In this document: positions 42,590 to 54,660 of the stretch, piece by piece
How positions within the stretch are numbered: the stretch's first letter is position 1
Layout: each line of letters starts with the position of its first letter
Assembly (NCBI GenBank): GCA_032718565.1
Contig: JAVGVS010000314.1
Location: 447,599-511,598, forward strand
DNA length: 64,000 nucleotides
Origin: Distichodus sexfasciatus
Taxonomy: Eukaryota > Chordata > Actinopteri > Characiformes > Distichodontidae
Direction of reading: 5' to 3'
The notes under the pieces: generated by a model
Told to the model about the DNA's origin: nothing
What the model saw: only the letters and a program-made list of their open reading frames with translations
The model's database searches: none
Program-made: the position numbers and the translations under genes

Positions 42590-42800
42590 TAATTTAAAAT
42601 AATGACATCGCTTGGTGATTTTCTGGCTATGGTATAACATTCTAGTTCAAAAGAACATCTCGTCGTAACTACGGCTGCCCAATTTAAAGTAATGTAGAAG
42701 AATCGATGGAACATGTCGTGATACATCGAGATATCGAATCGAATCGTTGAAATAATCATATTCAAAGTGAATCTTGAGACCAATGAAGGTTCACACCTCT
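42590..42800 (-). repeat. Interspersed repeat F without hAT insertion
   Basis: Reverse-strand match to 56,085-56,300: reversed GTGTGAACCTTCATTGGTCT, CATCGATTCTTCTACATTAC, GGGCAGCCGTAGTTACGACG, CCAGAAAATCACCAAGCGAT. Confidence 0.7.
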
Positions 42801-43060
42801 AGTGGTTAGCAATGTCGCCTCACAGCAAGAAGGTCACTCTGTGTGGAGTTTGCGTGCTCTCCCCGTGGGTTTTAGAGGATGTTCTGGTTTCTTCTATAGG
42901 TTGATTGCCTATATTGCTGATATGTGTGAATGTGAGTGTGTTTGTGTCAGTGTGTGCCCTGCAGTATGTTGGTGCACACTCAGGTTTGGTCCGTGCCTCA
43001 TGCCTGAAGTCATGGGATAGACTCCGGTCCCCGTGACCTCAGCAGGGATTAAAGCTTTTA
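42799..43060 (+). mobile_element. SINE-B, diverged copy
   Basis: TAGTGGTTAGCAATGTCGCC, CTCACAGCAAGAAGGTC, CTGTGTGGAGTTTGCGTGCT and GTCATGGGATAGACTCCGGT follow the SINE-B order. It has internal deletions and no GAAT tail. Confidence 0.75.
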
Positions 43061-43163
43061 TGAGTATTGAAGTCACACTGGACCAGAAGCATCTACACGT
43101 TGGTTCAAGTAGCTGAGTTGTCCAAACTGATACACACAAACACACTCACACACACAGTCTTAC

Positions 43164-43364
43164 CGAGGTGTTCTGGCACTGCACGCTGGAGCTGTTGAAG
43201 CGCAGGGCCGGAACTCTCTGCTCCACACCCTGTATGGTCAGCACACACTCATACCCGCGCTGACCCGACTGGGGCTGGGGCAGGTTCCTGGCTCTGAGGG
43301 TGATGGGCTTCACCACGTTGACCGGCACCAGGATGCGGTCAGTGGGCAGCAGCTGGGGGCACTC
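43164..43364 (-). CDS. plxna4: plxna4 exon: spacer between PSI2 and PSI3
   Basis: 201 bp, phase 0 at both ends, 67 residues: ECPQLLPTDRILVPVNVVKP, ITLRARNLPQPQSGQRGYEC, VLTIQGVEQRVPALRFNSSS, VQCQNTS. The ECPQLLP start, VVKPITLxARNLPQPQSGQ and ALRFNSSS are class A plexin marks. Cysteines at 2, 40 and 63; NSS (57-59) and NTS (65-67) are sequons. The acceptor sits at GCTGCAG; the donor is TCG then GTAAGA. Confidence 0.96.
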
Positions 43365-44027
43365 CTGCAGCAGGATGAGAGGGAGAGACCACAAGTTAAA
43401 GTGAGCGATCATTTCATCATTGTGAACAAACCACAGCAAAACACTCGGGAGGTCACTGAAGTCTGGAGCTGTAATATAAAAAATTGTGCACAGATTGAAA
43501 GAGAATGAAAATCTTTCGAGATGTTACTGTACCAACTATTTTACTAGCTTTTTATACTTCCAACCGTGAAGAATGATTAATTTTCCTGACCACACGTTCA
43601 CCGCTGAGTGTTTGAACACAGCTGTGACAAAAACATGGTAGTGACATACATACAAGTGTATTACAGACAGCACTGCCACTGAGGTTATTTTACTCACACA
43701 CACTCACAACCACACACACACACACAGTGACAGATACTGACTGGTTTACATATAAAACGTTTTACAGCAGCCTTTAAAAAGTTGTTGTTAATAATTTAGA
43801 AGGTCTGGCACCAGAGGGATAAAAAAGGCAGTTTGCGCTTCAAACCGTCACCATGTTTGCCGGCAAACTGCAAATGAAGGTGTTATCTGAAGCTGCACGA
43901 CTGCAGAGCAAACGGCGGGACGGACAGAGCCAACGTGATTTAAAGGAACTGCCACAATACGGCAGATACGGGGATTTACAGTTTGAGTTGCTCCGCTCCA
44001 TATATATATACTGTATATATATAGTTT

Positions 44028-44660
44028 GTTATTGTGAACACAGTGCAGCAGAGCACACAGTGCACCACGACCAAATCTGACCTCTGCATTTGACCCATTC
44101 GTGAAGGAGCAGTGGGCAACTAACATGGGCAGTCCGGGAAGCAGTGCTTGGGGATGGTATCTTGCTCATGAGTACCTCACCGGTACCTTTACCGGTCCTG
44201 GACCTTCCAATCACAGGGCGAACTTCCTATCTGTTACACTACCAACTGTCTCAAAAAGCCCTGAGATCAGAGGTTTGCCGGTTCGTTCAAGTCTTGGACC
44301 GTTAAAGGTACCACTGAGGTACTTGTGCATGGGAATAGAACATTGCTCATGAGTAACCTCGGTGGTACCTTTACCAGTCCAGGGTTTGAATCTGCAACCT
44401 TCTGATCACGAGGCCAACTTCCTCATCATGATGCTAACAACTGCTCCAAAAAGCCCTGAGATCTGAGGGCTGCACGTTCCCGGACCGTTATAGGTACCAC
44501 TGAGCTACTCGCGCTCGTGCCCGTGATCGGTCGCCAGTTGGAATCCCGGACCGGTAAAGGTACCCCGAGGTACTCATGAGCAAAATACCGCTCCCAAGCA
44601 CTACTCCCCGGGCTGGATGGTTACATTTGGTTGTGGTGCACAGTTTGCACCACAACCATA
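44028..44660. mobile_element. SINE-A cluster with inverted and tandem pieces
   Basis: A minus-strand copy (44,028-44,245) is followed by an inverted dimer (about 44,285-44,440: GGACCGTTAAAGGTACCACT against TGGTACCTTTACCAGTCC), then another plus-strand copy (44,478-44,660). AAAAAGCCCTGAGATC occurs at 44,254 and again at 44,449, so about 195 bp were also tandemly copied. Confidence 0.8.
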
Positions 44661-45599
44661 TATATATATATATACACGTACACACATATCACACTCAAAT
44701 CCAGGGACTTTTCTGATAACCTTGCACACACACATCCTCTCACACACTCTTATACACACACACACACCAGACTGTCATACAAATTCATAACGTACGGCGA
44801 TAAACAGGGTGAGTCACCCAAGCATGCCGAATGAGTCTCATCATCTTTCATTGTGACAAGTGTGGAGGGGGAATCTGAGTTTTAGATTTCGCTCAGACCT
44901 CGTCGCCTCTGAATCACAGCTCTGAAGCATTACACGCACACACACATACACACACACACATGCATATGCATGGAGACACACCCTATAATGAGTGATGGCT
45001 GACTACCACATTAGCATCCATCTCTTCCTGCAGAGCTCAACTGTGGGAAATGAACTATGGAAAGCTGCGCAGAATCATAACCGCACCAGTAATTAACTCC
45101 CTTTTTTATGCTGGCGAGGCAGAGTAACTTTCCAGGAGATAAATGCCTGGTGCCAAGTAAACAAGCTGGCAGATTAGCATCACAATGCCTTTTAGCGCAC
45201 GGAAAAACGCAAACTGGCAACATTATATGAAGGTGGACGCTGTGAAGAGTTTGCGTTCATCATCCTTTTTATGACAGCAAGACGTAACGTAATAAACTAG
45301 ACGAGCGACTTCTGGAGAAATTGTAGAAAGCAGAAAGGAATCAAGTGGTGAAAAACTTGACCTAGCTGTTAAACTGTGAGCTGTTAAATTAATGTTAACA
45401 AGAAGAATGATAAAAGAAAGGATGAAGGATGAGAAATAAAGAGCTTATAGATGCTGATAAAGGCTGATAAAATGTAACAACCCCGAGTGCCATTCTCCCT
45501 CCTCGTCACTAGGGGACGCTGACGTCAGGAAGAGAAAAGTGACAGCACAGTTCTCCTTAATAGGGAAGAAAGAATGAAAGAAGGGGAAGAAGGGTGTGT

Positions 45600-46060
45600 T
45601 GATTGATTTTACGAGCCTTTTTTTGAGATTGTTGCAGCCTAAAATGCCTGAATTTGCGGCAGCTTTTCTGAAAAATTGTGATGGAAGTTGCAGCGTTTTT
45701 TCGTGCAATAAAGTTGCGGGAGCAAGCGAAGTTGTGATTTGGTCGCCCTTTATAATGACTCTTTAACAATGAATTAAAACGAAGGGAACAAAAGCACTAT
45801 TATTTTTATCAACCATTAATCATTTAGTTATTTTTGAAGGTAAATGTGAGGCGGTTTTATCACACGTTTCCTGCGTCTTCTAAACGCAACAAGGAAGTGA
45901 GTTCGCTGATGTATGGCTCAATGTTTTGCGGGAAACGACAATGATTGGTCAAAAAATTGCAGAAAGATTGCGGTAATTGGTCAAAATTGCACAGTAGAAA
46001 TGAATTCACAGGGACTGGCTGAATTTGCGTTAATAGCTGCGATCACAACGTGGCGAAACA
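45600..46060 (-). repeat. ~500-bp interspersed repeat D, copy 2
   Basis: Opposite orientation to 14,196-14,690: reversed words TTAAAGAGTCATTATAAAGG, TTCCCTTCGTTTTAATTCAT, TAGAAGACGCAGGAAACGTG and GACCAATCATTGTCGTTTCC are recognisable. Confidence 0.65.
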
Positions 46061-48129
46061 TGAATGTCTGGTTTCTAGATGTTTCTTGTGCTGATAGTTG
46101 GGTTAGTTATTAAACTGTGAGCTGAATTAATGTTAATAAGAAAAAAAAAGAATAAAGGAAGGAAGAGAAAATAATTTTTGCTGATAAATATTGATAAAGT
46201 GTAATAACCCTAAATGTTATTCACCCTCCTCACCACTAGAGCACGCTCATGTCAGGAACAGATTATAATTACTGTTTACGTTGGTTTTCCCCTAAAAAAA
46301 CCCCAAAACCCCACCAACATACGTTTGTCTGTGAACATTTAAATTTTTCTCTAACACGTTTTTCTTAAAGTATATAACTTAGTCGGCGGTAATTTAGTTT
46401 AATGACAGTTGTTGATTTTAAACATAGCTTTACAGAGCAAAGAACAGGTGTGGACTACAAAGCACTGTTGGATAAGCGCTGGATAATATCCTCTGCTACA
46501 TGCTGTAAATGTAAATATTGCTAGATTTGGTATTGATCAAAGTCAAAATTGGTGTTGATATTGATGTATTGATGAAAATAGAAATTTACAACAAATACAC
46601 TTTAGGGCTAGCTCTAAACCACCTGATATTATTGAATTTTGAAATAATAAATTATTTAATTGAAGAAATTACTGTGCTCACAAATATACTGTAAATTTAC
46701 AACAAATATATTTTATTAAATATACATAAATATAACTTTTTTATAAATTTCTATTTCCATATATTTACCGCCAGCCCTAAATCACATTAATATTAAAATG
46801 GTATTTGATTTTTTAATTAAATACTATCAAATCTAAAGGTTGTTGTTAAAAGTTGAAATGTTTCATAAATAGAAAATTACAACAAATTTTATTTAAGATA
46901 GTGTATATATTCCTATGTATGATATATATTATCTTATATACATATATTTGCAGTGATTTTCTAATTATGAAAATTTGACATGTTCAAAGTTCAAAATCCA
47001 ATAATAGCACAGCTGTCTTAGTTGGGGGAAAATTAGGAAAAGGAAAGCTGGTAAAGCTGCAAAGTTTATTATTTTTAAAGTTAAATTAAGTTAAAAATGG
47101 TAAAAAGGAGAAATAACGCAAATAAAGGGGGTGTCAAAATCCTGGCTTTAAAGTTTGTGATATAAACAAAAATCGCTTTATTCCTCGATTATTTTCTTTA
47201 TCGTAATCACGATTAAAATCCGATTAATTGCACAGCTCTACCTCGGTACTTCGGGATACTCCGCTCTGTAATCATATTAGATCTCATTTTAATTCTGGAT
47301 TTCGACGTCTGTTCCTATTCATCAGGCTCATCAGCTACGGTTCGGTTTGCGGATAAACGTTCTTCAGATGAACGATGACAGGTTTTTTTGCTGATTCATG
47401 TTTATCGGTGACAAAAGCTTTTTTCAGGTGAATGTCACTTTCTGGAAGAGCCAAGCGTTCCTGCCAAAATCAGGATCTCCCCGTCTCTCTGCTGGAGTCC
47501 TCTCCCTCTCCACAGGTGCCCTCACGCATGCCAACTGTGCCAGGCACAGACCACACTCTTACTCCGCTGCTCTCTTTCAGGTCCTCCAAAGCAGCCAAAG
47601 AGATGCTGTTAATTTTTTAATAGATTGTTGTTGTATTCATAATAAGCTGATGCAGATCTTATGCACAATATGCACTGATTTTTCTCCACTTGACTGCTGT
47701 TGCAATATTTACACATATCACTGAATTCATTACGTAACTAACATTTTTCTTTATTACTTCTAGAGTAGAGTTTACATTAGGGATGCACTGAAATGAATTT
47801 TTTGGCCGAAACCGATGCCAATTTTTGGTAGTATTGCAGTTATGCCTGGGACTGTGTACTTAAAATGTTTTACTTGGCCCCACTCCTAAATAGACTACGG
47901 AGCTGCTGAAACATTGTAAAATTAAATATCCTCCCTCATAAAACACAAAGCGCTTTAAAGTCAAGTGCATTTTAACATTGCACAACAAATGTGAACAGTT
48001 CTTAATAAATTATTTTATATTATAATTTGTTTTAGCTTTATGTATTATAAAAGTGCTGGAACTATAGATGTAACTACTAGAAATAGTAAGAACAGTGTCT
48101 GTTTTATTGAGTTTTTATTACGCAGAGAC

Positions 48130-48290
48130 GTTCTGTGGCCCAGACCGTTAAAGATACAACTGAGATCCTCGTGCTTGGGGACGGAACTTTGCTCATGAGT
48201 ACCTCAGTGGTACCTTTACTAGTCCGGGACTTGAACCAATGACCCTCTGATCACGGGGCCAACTCCCTATCCGTTACGCTACCAACTCAA
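48130..48290. mobile_element. SINE-A inverted dimer
   Basis: CAGACCGTTAAAGATACAAC..GAGATCCTCGTG (plus) is joined directly to CTTGGGGACGGAACTTTGCT..ACGCTACCAACT (minus). It has the same junction layout as 44,285-44,440. Confidence 0.8.
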
Positions 48291-49090
48291 CCAAATATTC
48301 GCACTTAGCAAAAATCTGAGTAAATTTCACTGCAGCTGCACTTGTAGATCTATGTATTGAACCTCTAAATAATGGAGGCCTTGTATCTTTCACGTCAACA
48401 TTTATCATTTCAGTTTTTGCGATTTTTGCATTCTTTTGTGTTCGCTTGCTGCTCTTTCTCAGTCTCATTTTGGTGTTCAGTTTAATTCTGCAGGCTCAAG
48501 TGGGCGTTGTGCTGAAGAAAAGGTCCGGGGTCGAGAGAAGTGTGTGTGTGTGTGTGTTGCTTGTGAGAAAGAGTTTTGTTAACTTTATTATATGCACATT
48601 TTAGAACAACAATTACATGCGGGGGAGAGCGTGTTTGTGCATTTTGCATGTTTTAATGTCAATGTGTGCATTTTAATGTGATTTTTAAAAAGTGTATATG
48701 TGTGTGCAGTGTGTGCAGGCATGAAACTGGCTGAGAATGTGTGTGTGTCTGTGTTGGTTCATGATTAACCATAAATCTCAGTGTCCTCAGTGGCTCTCAG
48801 AGCTGATTGAACATGCAGATGTTGCTAAACGCTACGCCCGGCCGTTACTCAGCATTAAACCTGGAGGACAGATGCTGTTGATTAGTAAAATGAGGCTGTT
48901 AATACTGATTAAAAAACGCTTTACAATGCCGATTAGCAGAGATTTACTAGATCTTATATGTGTTGGGTCAATAATGGAAAAAAAGCTGGAATTTCATATG
49001 ATTTTTCCTATGTGCCATTTGTGGAACGTCCAGCATTTGAACAGGAAAACAGAGTTAGATACTTCCACTTTTACTCCACTTGAATTACTT

Positions 49091-49360
49091 GGGAGGAAAC
49101 ACATGCGAACACAGGGAGAGCATGCAAACTCAGGTCTTTCTGTGTGGAGTTTGCATGCTCTCCCTGTGTTCGCGTGTGTTTCCTCCCACAGTCCAATATC
49201 ATGCAATATAGGTTAATTGGCAACTCTAAATTGGCCCCGTAGGGTGTGAGTGTGATTGTGTGAGTGTGTGTGCCCTGCGGTGTGTTCCCGGGATAGGCTC
49301 CGGTCCCCTCCCACGACCCCAGTTGGGATTCGGATAATGAATGAATGAATGATTAATTTT
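49091..49360 (+). mobile_element. SINE-B with a snap-back start
   Basis: From 49,132 it is SINE-B (CTTTCTGTGTGGAGTTTGCA, AATTGGCAACTCTAAATTGG, GGGATAGGCTCCGGTCCC, GAATGAATGAATG tail). The missing 5' half is replaced by an inverted copy of 41 bp of the element (49,091-49,131 against 49,146-49,187, one mismatch). Confidence 0.9.
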
Positions 49361-50385
49361 AGATCAATGTTGCTGAGTGGATCTTAGCAAGCAACTCCTG
49401 CAACTATTCCTGCAACTCCATGCGACTATTTTTTGGATCAGCCTGAAATTCTACTTTATCGTGTGTCCTGCATTGTGTAGTACACATGGGGTAACGAGCA
49501 CCAATTAACCCTTTACGACCAGCTCCCGATCAGCAATCGTAGTGGGTTTTTACCCTCATTGCGCCTGCATGAACTTGTATGACGGCGTATAAGGCCACTG
49601 TAGATTAAGAAGAAAAAAATGGAGTGGAGTAAAATTCCAAGAAAAAAGCTCAGAAATTCTGAGATTAGTCGTGGATTTACAAGAAAACAGTCAGATATTC
49701 TCAGAGAATATATGACTTGTATGATGTATGATGTTTACTATCTCATATACAATTTGCCATGATTTTCTAATTATGAAAATCTTGTTCAAAGTTCAAAATC
49801 CAATATTTTCATAAAATTACATGTATGATATACAAAAATAGGGAATTACATCAAATTATACATAAGATTGTGTTGTTGTGTTGTTATCGCATCATGTCCA
49901 GGCCGTTGGCAGTGTTATATCGGAGCGTGCGATTGACGCCCAGCGGAACAACAGAATAACTGAAGGCTGGAAGGTTCTAATATGGAGTTTTCAGAGACGC
50001 TGTTCTGCAAGAGCTGCTTCTGTCAGGCCGGGTTATTAAGTCTTTACCCCGAGAGCAGTGCAGAGAGATGGAGGACGGGGAGAGCAGACGAAAGAGTGGG
50101 AGAGAGGGAAGAGGAGGAGAGATGGAGAAAGCAGGAGGTGATGTTTCTAAAACTCTTCCTCGTGTTGATACTGAGAGGCAGTAAAATGTTGTCCAGTTGT
50201 ACATTAAGGTGATTCCTAAAACGCTTGTCGATATGGGACAATAAGATCGATATCAAGTATGATATGTGGAAAAAGTAAAAATGTAATAATAGCAGGTGTT
50301 TTTTTTTCTACAAACACATATCATTAAATAAATATACATTATATACAAATTATACAGAATATACAGATATATATATAGTATACGC

Positions 50386-50890
50386 TGGTCTCACGATTCA
50401 ATTCAATTGCAATTATTATGTCAGCGATTTGATACGATACGATATCTTGTTGCATCCCATCAATTTTTTCTAAATTATTTCATACTGCACGCAGATGATC
50501 TGCCATAGTTGCTACTGGGATGTTCTTTTTAACAGAAAATCACCAAGCAACGTAATTATGATATAATCCAGGGGTTTTCAACTGTCCCAGGGACCACCAC
50601 TCAGATTAAGCAGTGTGAGTGTGGGAGGGAGTTTTTGTTTGTATGACTTTTTAGATATTTGCATTAAATTCATTATTAATAAAAATGCCCAAATCATCTG
50701 GAAATGTTTAGAAAAATGAAAAAAGAATAATTTTTAGAAAGTGATATTAGTAGTGAAAATGGATTGTATGTCTCGGACCACCTGCAGCGCCGCCGCAGAC
50801 CACTAGGGGCAACAGACCACCGGCTGAAAACCTCTGTTATAATCAATTATAGTCTGCCATTGCATCAGTGCAAAATCATCCAGTGGTTTC
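50386..50890 (+). repeat. Interspersed repeat F carrying a hAT insertion
   Basis: Left part GGTCTCACGATTCAATTCAA, ATTATTATGTCAGCGATTTG, TGGGATGTTCTTTTTAACAG; right part ATAATCAATTATAGTCTGCC, ATTGCATCAGTGCAAAATCA. Matches 56,085-56,625 on both sides of the insertion. Confidence 0.7.
50569..50836. mobile_element. hAT-like MITE, 268 bp
   Basis: Termini CAGGGGTTTTCAACTGTCCC and, reversed, CAGAGGTTTTCAGCCGGTGG. Flanks ATATAATC and TTATAATC match at 7 of 8 positions. The interior has TTTAGATATTTGCATTAAAT. Confidence 0.85.
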
Positions 50891-50904
50891 TCAAAAGCAA
50901 AGGT

Positions 50905-51035
50905 GCAACTAGCAACTAACATAGTGTACATTAGCAACTAACATAGTGTACATTAGCAACTAACATAGTGTATGTTAGTAACTAACATAGTGTGCGTTAG
51001 CAACTAACATAGTGTACATTAGCAACTTACAGTGT
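50905..51035. repeat. 23-bp minisatellite
   Basis: Six tandem units of AGCAACTAACATAGTGTACA plus TT, with GTATGT and GTGCGT variants. The unit is also present, reversed, inside the MITE at 61,622-61,750. Confidence 0.9.
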
Positions 51036-52364
51036 ACATTATTATGCACTAATTTATTGGTCAGGCATGAATAAATTTCACTTCTCAAAATGTTACATTT
51101 TTGCAATTTTATAGCATTTTTTACATTAATCGTGTTGCATATATTGATATAAATAAATAATAAATAAATAATTGTACTCTAAATACTAAATAAATAATTC
51201 TGTTTTGTCAGACTGATTAAAATCTCTGTAATAAAATCCCATTTATTTGCCATTATTTGCCATCGATTTACCTGCAATTAGCTGATATCGGTGCACTGAT
51301 TTATCAGTCATGCGCTAATGAATTTCACTCCTAAAATAATTCTGTCGCTGTTGATGGCCTTAGGTTTCTTGGAAATCCAAAACCATGTGGAATAAAAGGG
51401 TCAAACGAACTCTTGTTGTGGGAGAGAGCCGCTGAACCACAGTCGAACAACATCTTTGGCCGTCTCAGTAAGCCCTGCTTAAGCTTAAGAAACGGCCTCA
51501 TGTTTGACTCTCTTCACTTGAACCTGGCATATCATCACAAAAATCCAACATTATTTTTAAAAATCGCTTTACTTTAGCTGTCTTAACACTAATCTTGCAC
51601 CAATTTGTCAATGAACTTCATTCTAATTCTGCTTCTCAGTCTGAATAATCCTCATTCGTCTCCAATGAAACTTTCTTTATTCATTTTAGATGAGTAACAA
51701 TTCGTCATTGTGCGTAACGTCAGAATTATGCGAGTCATCGTCCTTCATCAAACCGCAAAGCCGACTCTTTTGTGTGCTCGCTAGTCGCCTCAGGCACTTC
51801 AGCCGGACGTCTGGATTGTCAGGCTTACTGTAAAGCGGGTTAAATGGATGTTATAAACTGGAACACGTCTCCACACTGTAGCTACTGTTTGGAGGAATTT
51901 AAAGGTCTCACGAAACGCTCGAGGCTGGTCGTAAAACGCAGAAAAAAGACAATTTGGCTCTTGATTAGAAACCAGGAAATAGTGATCAAATGTAGATGTC
52001 GCTGGTTTCTCCAAGAGCACCTTTATTCGGACACTATTTCCCAGTTTCTAAAGTATGGGCCTCATAAGGAATATGGTTTCTACAGCCTGGATTCTGCTAT
52101 TCTCGTTAATAGAAAGTTGTATAAAATTACTACAAAGTTTATTTAAAAATTTGATACATTTAAAGAAGGGAATTAAAAATATCACATGATAATCACAGCG
52201 TCTAATAGTGATTAGTCATGAATCTGATAATTTTGCAAGAAATTAGACAATTTAGCCACAAAATGTGCCACAATTTTGATTTCAAGTGTTAAAAAACACA
52301 AAAAAGCCGAGTGGAGTTGCAGTGCTGCCCTCTAGTGGTGAAACTACACAACGACAACATTCTC

Positions 52365-52967
52365 TTTTCCTTTCTTCTCTCTCTTTCTCTGCTGTGTTTC
52401 ATCTCCCTTCTTTTCCTCTTCCATCTATTCCCTGTCTCTCCTTCTTCTACACCATTCTTCCTTCACTTTTCCCCATATCTCACTCTTTCTTATCTTTCAT
52501 CCTCTCTTCTTATCTTCCTCCTCATCTTCCTACATCTTTTCTCTACCTCTCCTTCTTTTATATCATTCTTTCTTCCTCTTTCCTACATCTCACACTCTTT
52601 CCTGTTTCATCTTCCTTCTTTTCTTCCTGCTCTTCTTCCTCCATCTTTTCTCTACCTTTCTTTCTTTCACACTATTCTTCACTCACTTTTCCCCATCTCT
52701 TTCTCTCTCATGCGTTCCTTCCTCTCTTCTTTTCCTCCTCATCCCTCATTTCTCTTTCTCTCCTTCTTTTCTATCCTTTCACCAGCACCTTCACCATCTA
52801 TATTGCATTCTGTTCATCCACGTTTCATCCTCCCTTCTTTTATTTTCCTCTCTTTTTATACCATTTTTTCCTTCACTCTTCCTTGTATCACACTCTTTCG
52901 CCGTTCTCACCTTCCTCCCTCTTTTTTCTTTCTCTCCTTCTTTTCTATCATTCCACCTGCACACTTC

Positions 52968-53001
<34 letters not shown>

Positions 53002-53395
53002 CTCTCTCTTATTCTCTCCTACATTTCTTCCTCCCTTCGTTTACCCCTCCTCATCGTTTTCCTTCTTTTCTCTTTCTTTTTTACAATTCCTCCTTCACCT
53101 TTTCTCATCTCTCACTCTCTCCCTCCCTCTCATTCTCCATTCTTTCCTCCTTCCGAATCCACCTCCATCCTTTCTTTCTCTTGTTCTTTTACACTATTCT
53201 TCCCTCACTTTTCTCCATCTTTCACTCTTTCCCCGTTTCTTCTTCCCATCTTTTCTCCCTACTCATCCTTTTTCATCTTTTCTCTGCCTTTCCTACTTGT
53301 ACACACTTCCTTTTTTTTTTTTTTTTTTTACCTCTTTTCTTTTACCTATTCCCCAATCTTCCCACAACCTTCTCACTCCTTTCAAAGATTTCTAA
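52365..53395. repeat. 1-kb pyrimidine-rich tract
   Basis: Nearly pure C/T on the plus strand with TTCCTCTT, TTCTCTC and CATCTTT words, a (CT)n(CA)n run at 52,968-52,998 and a poly-T run at 53,309-53,329. The 369- and 393-codon frames are composition artefacts. Confidence 0.95.
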
Positions 53396-53759
53396 CTATG
53401 TCTCCTCCACCAGAAGGCCAGGAGGGAGGGAGGGACTGAGGGAGGGATGGGGAAACGAGGGATGGGGTCAGAGGATTGATGCGCTGGACTGACTCTCCTC
53501 TTATTAAGATGTAAATTTGTGGTGATAATTGGCAGGAGATCCATTCCATCAAGCAGCAGAGAGCGGAGGGGAGGATTGTCTGATGATGTAACTCTTTCTT
53601 TTCACCGTTCACTCGTTTTTTACTCATTACATGTATGTATGAGCCGGTTTATGTATTTATGAAGATGATGAAGCACCAGAGTCTAGTCAAAGTCAAAGCA
53701 TAAATTACTTTAAATGAACGTTTTGTAAAACAACGTTTAAATTTATACTGTATAATTGA

Positions 53760-54660
53760 ATAGTATATGACTGAAGACACATTATGCTAATGTTTTGCAC
53801 AAAATATCTTGCATATGTGCATAAGAGTTGTTTGTAGATTCTATTCTTACATAAGAACAAACTCCAAATAAGGAAACAATGGTGAATAGCAAAATCTTCG
53901 TAAGTGGGTTTATCGTAAGTGGGTTTATATACCTGTATAACTGAAGAAAGCCCATTAAGCTAATATGTTCAACACAATATCATAAAATTTGAGTCAGAGT
54001 GCTCTATAGTGTTCACAGATTCTGTTCTTAACTAAGAACGAATCTCACATAAGAAAACGTTGGCGAATAGCGAAGTCTTCCTTAAAAAGCGTAAGTAGGT
54101 TTATATAACTCTATAACTAAAGAAAATACAATAAGCTAATGTTTTGCACACAATACAATGAACAATACAATAAAATGTGAGTATGAGTTGTCTTTAGTGT
54201 TTGTAGATTCTATTCTTACATAAAAATGAATCTCACAAAAGAAAACATTGGCAAAAAACCAGAATCTTTGTAAAAAATGCTTAAGTGGGTTTATATTCTG
54301 TAACTGTATAAATGAAAAATAAAAAAAAACAACAAAACAAATTAAGCTAATATTTTGTAAAGAACATCGTAAAATAAAAGTATTATATAACATTCACAGA
54401 TTCTGTTCTTAACTAAGAATGAATCTCACGTAAGAAAATGTAGGCGCAAAACAGAATCTTTGTAAAAAGCGGGTTTAAAATCTGTGTAAATGAATAAAAC
54501 CCAATAAACTAATATTTTGTACACAATATCATAAAATTTGCAAAAGAGTGCTCTTCAGTATTCTTAGATTCTATTTTACCCAAAAACAAACCACCAGCAA
54601 GAAAACATTGGCAAACTCTGTAATCTTCGTTAAAAAGCTTGTACGAACAAATTTCGGTTG
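53760..54660. repeat. Tandem repeat, ~160-210 bp unit, five copies
   Basis: AAGCTAATGTTTTGCACA-type anchors at about 53,785, 53,957, 54,132, 54,343 and 54,504, each followed by CAATATCATAAAATTTG, TAGATTCTGTTCTTA, ACGAATCTCACATAAGAAAA and AAGTGGGTTTATAT. Confidence 0.85.

Larger units (their letters stand above)
41462..43163. other. Intron of plxna4
   Basis: GA-rich to 41,710 (a polypyrimidine tract before the acceptor at 41,462 in the transcript). 41,720-42,550 is unique sequence. 42,590-42,800 is a copy of the host repeat that at 50.4 and 56.1 kb carries a hAT insertion. A SINE-B lies at 42,799-43,060. Confidence 0.85.

Noticed and set aside
43853..44080. 75-codon plus-strand frame (MFAGKLQMKVLSEAARLQ...)
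   Set aside because: Ordinary-looking start, but it runs into a TA repeat and a SINE-A tail; no homology recognised and no splice context.
50905..51035. CRISPR-like array
   Set aside because: Eukaryotic tandem repeat: units follow each other without unique spacers.
52286..53492. 369- and 393-codon overlapping open frames
   Set aside because: Both run across a C/T-rich tract and consist of leucine, serine, phenylalanine and proline; two frames being open at once is expected from composition alone.
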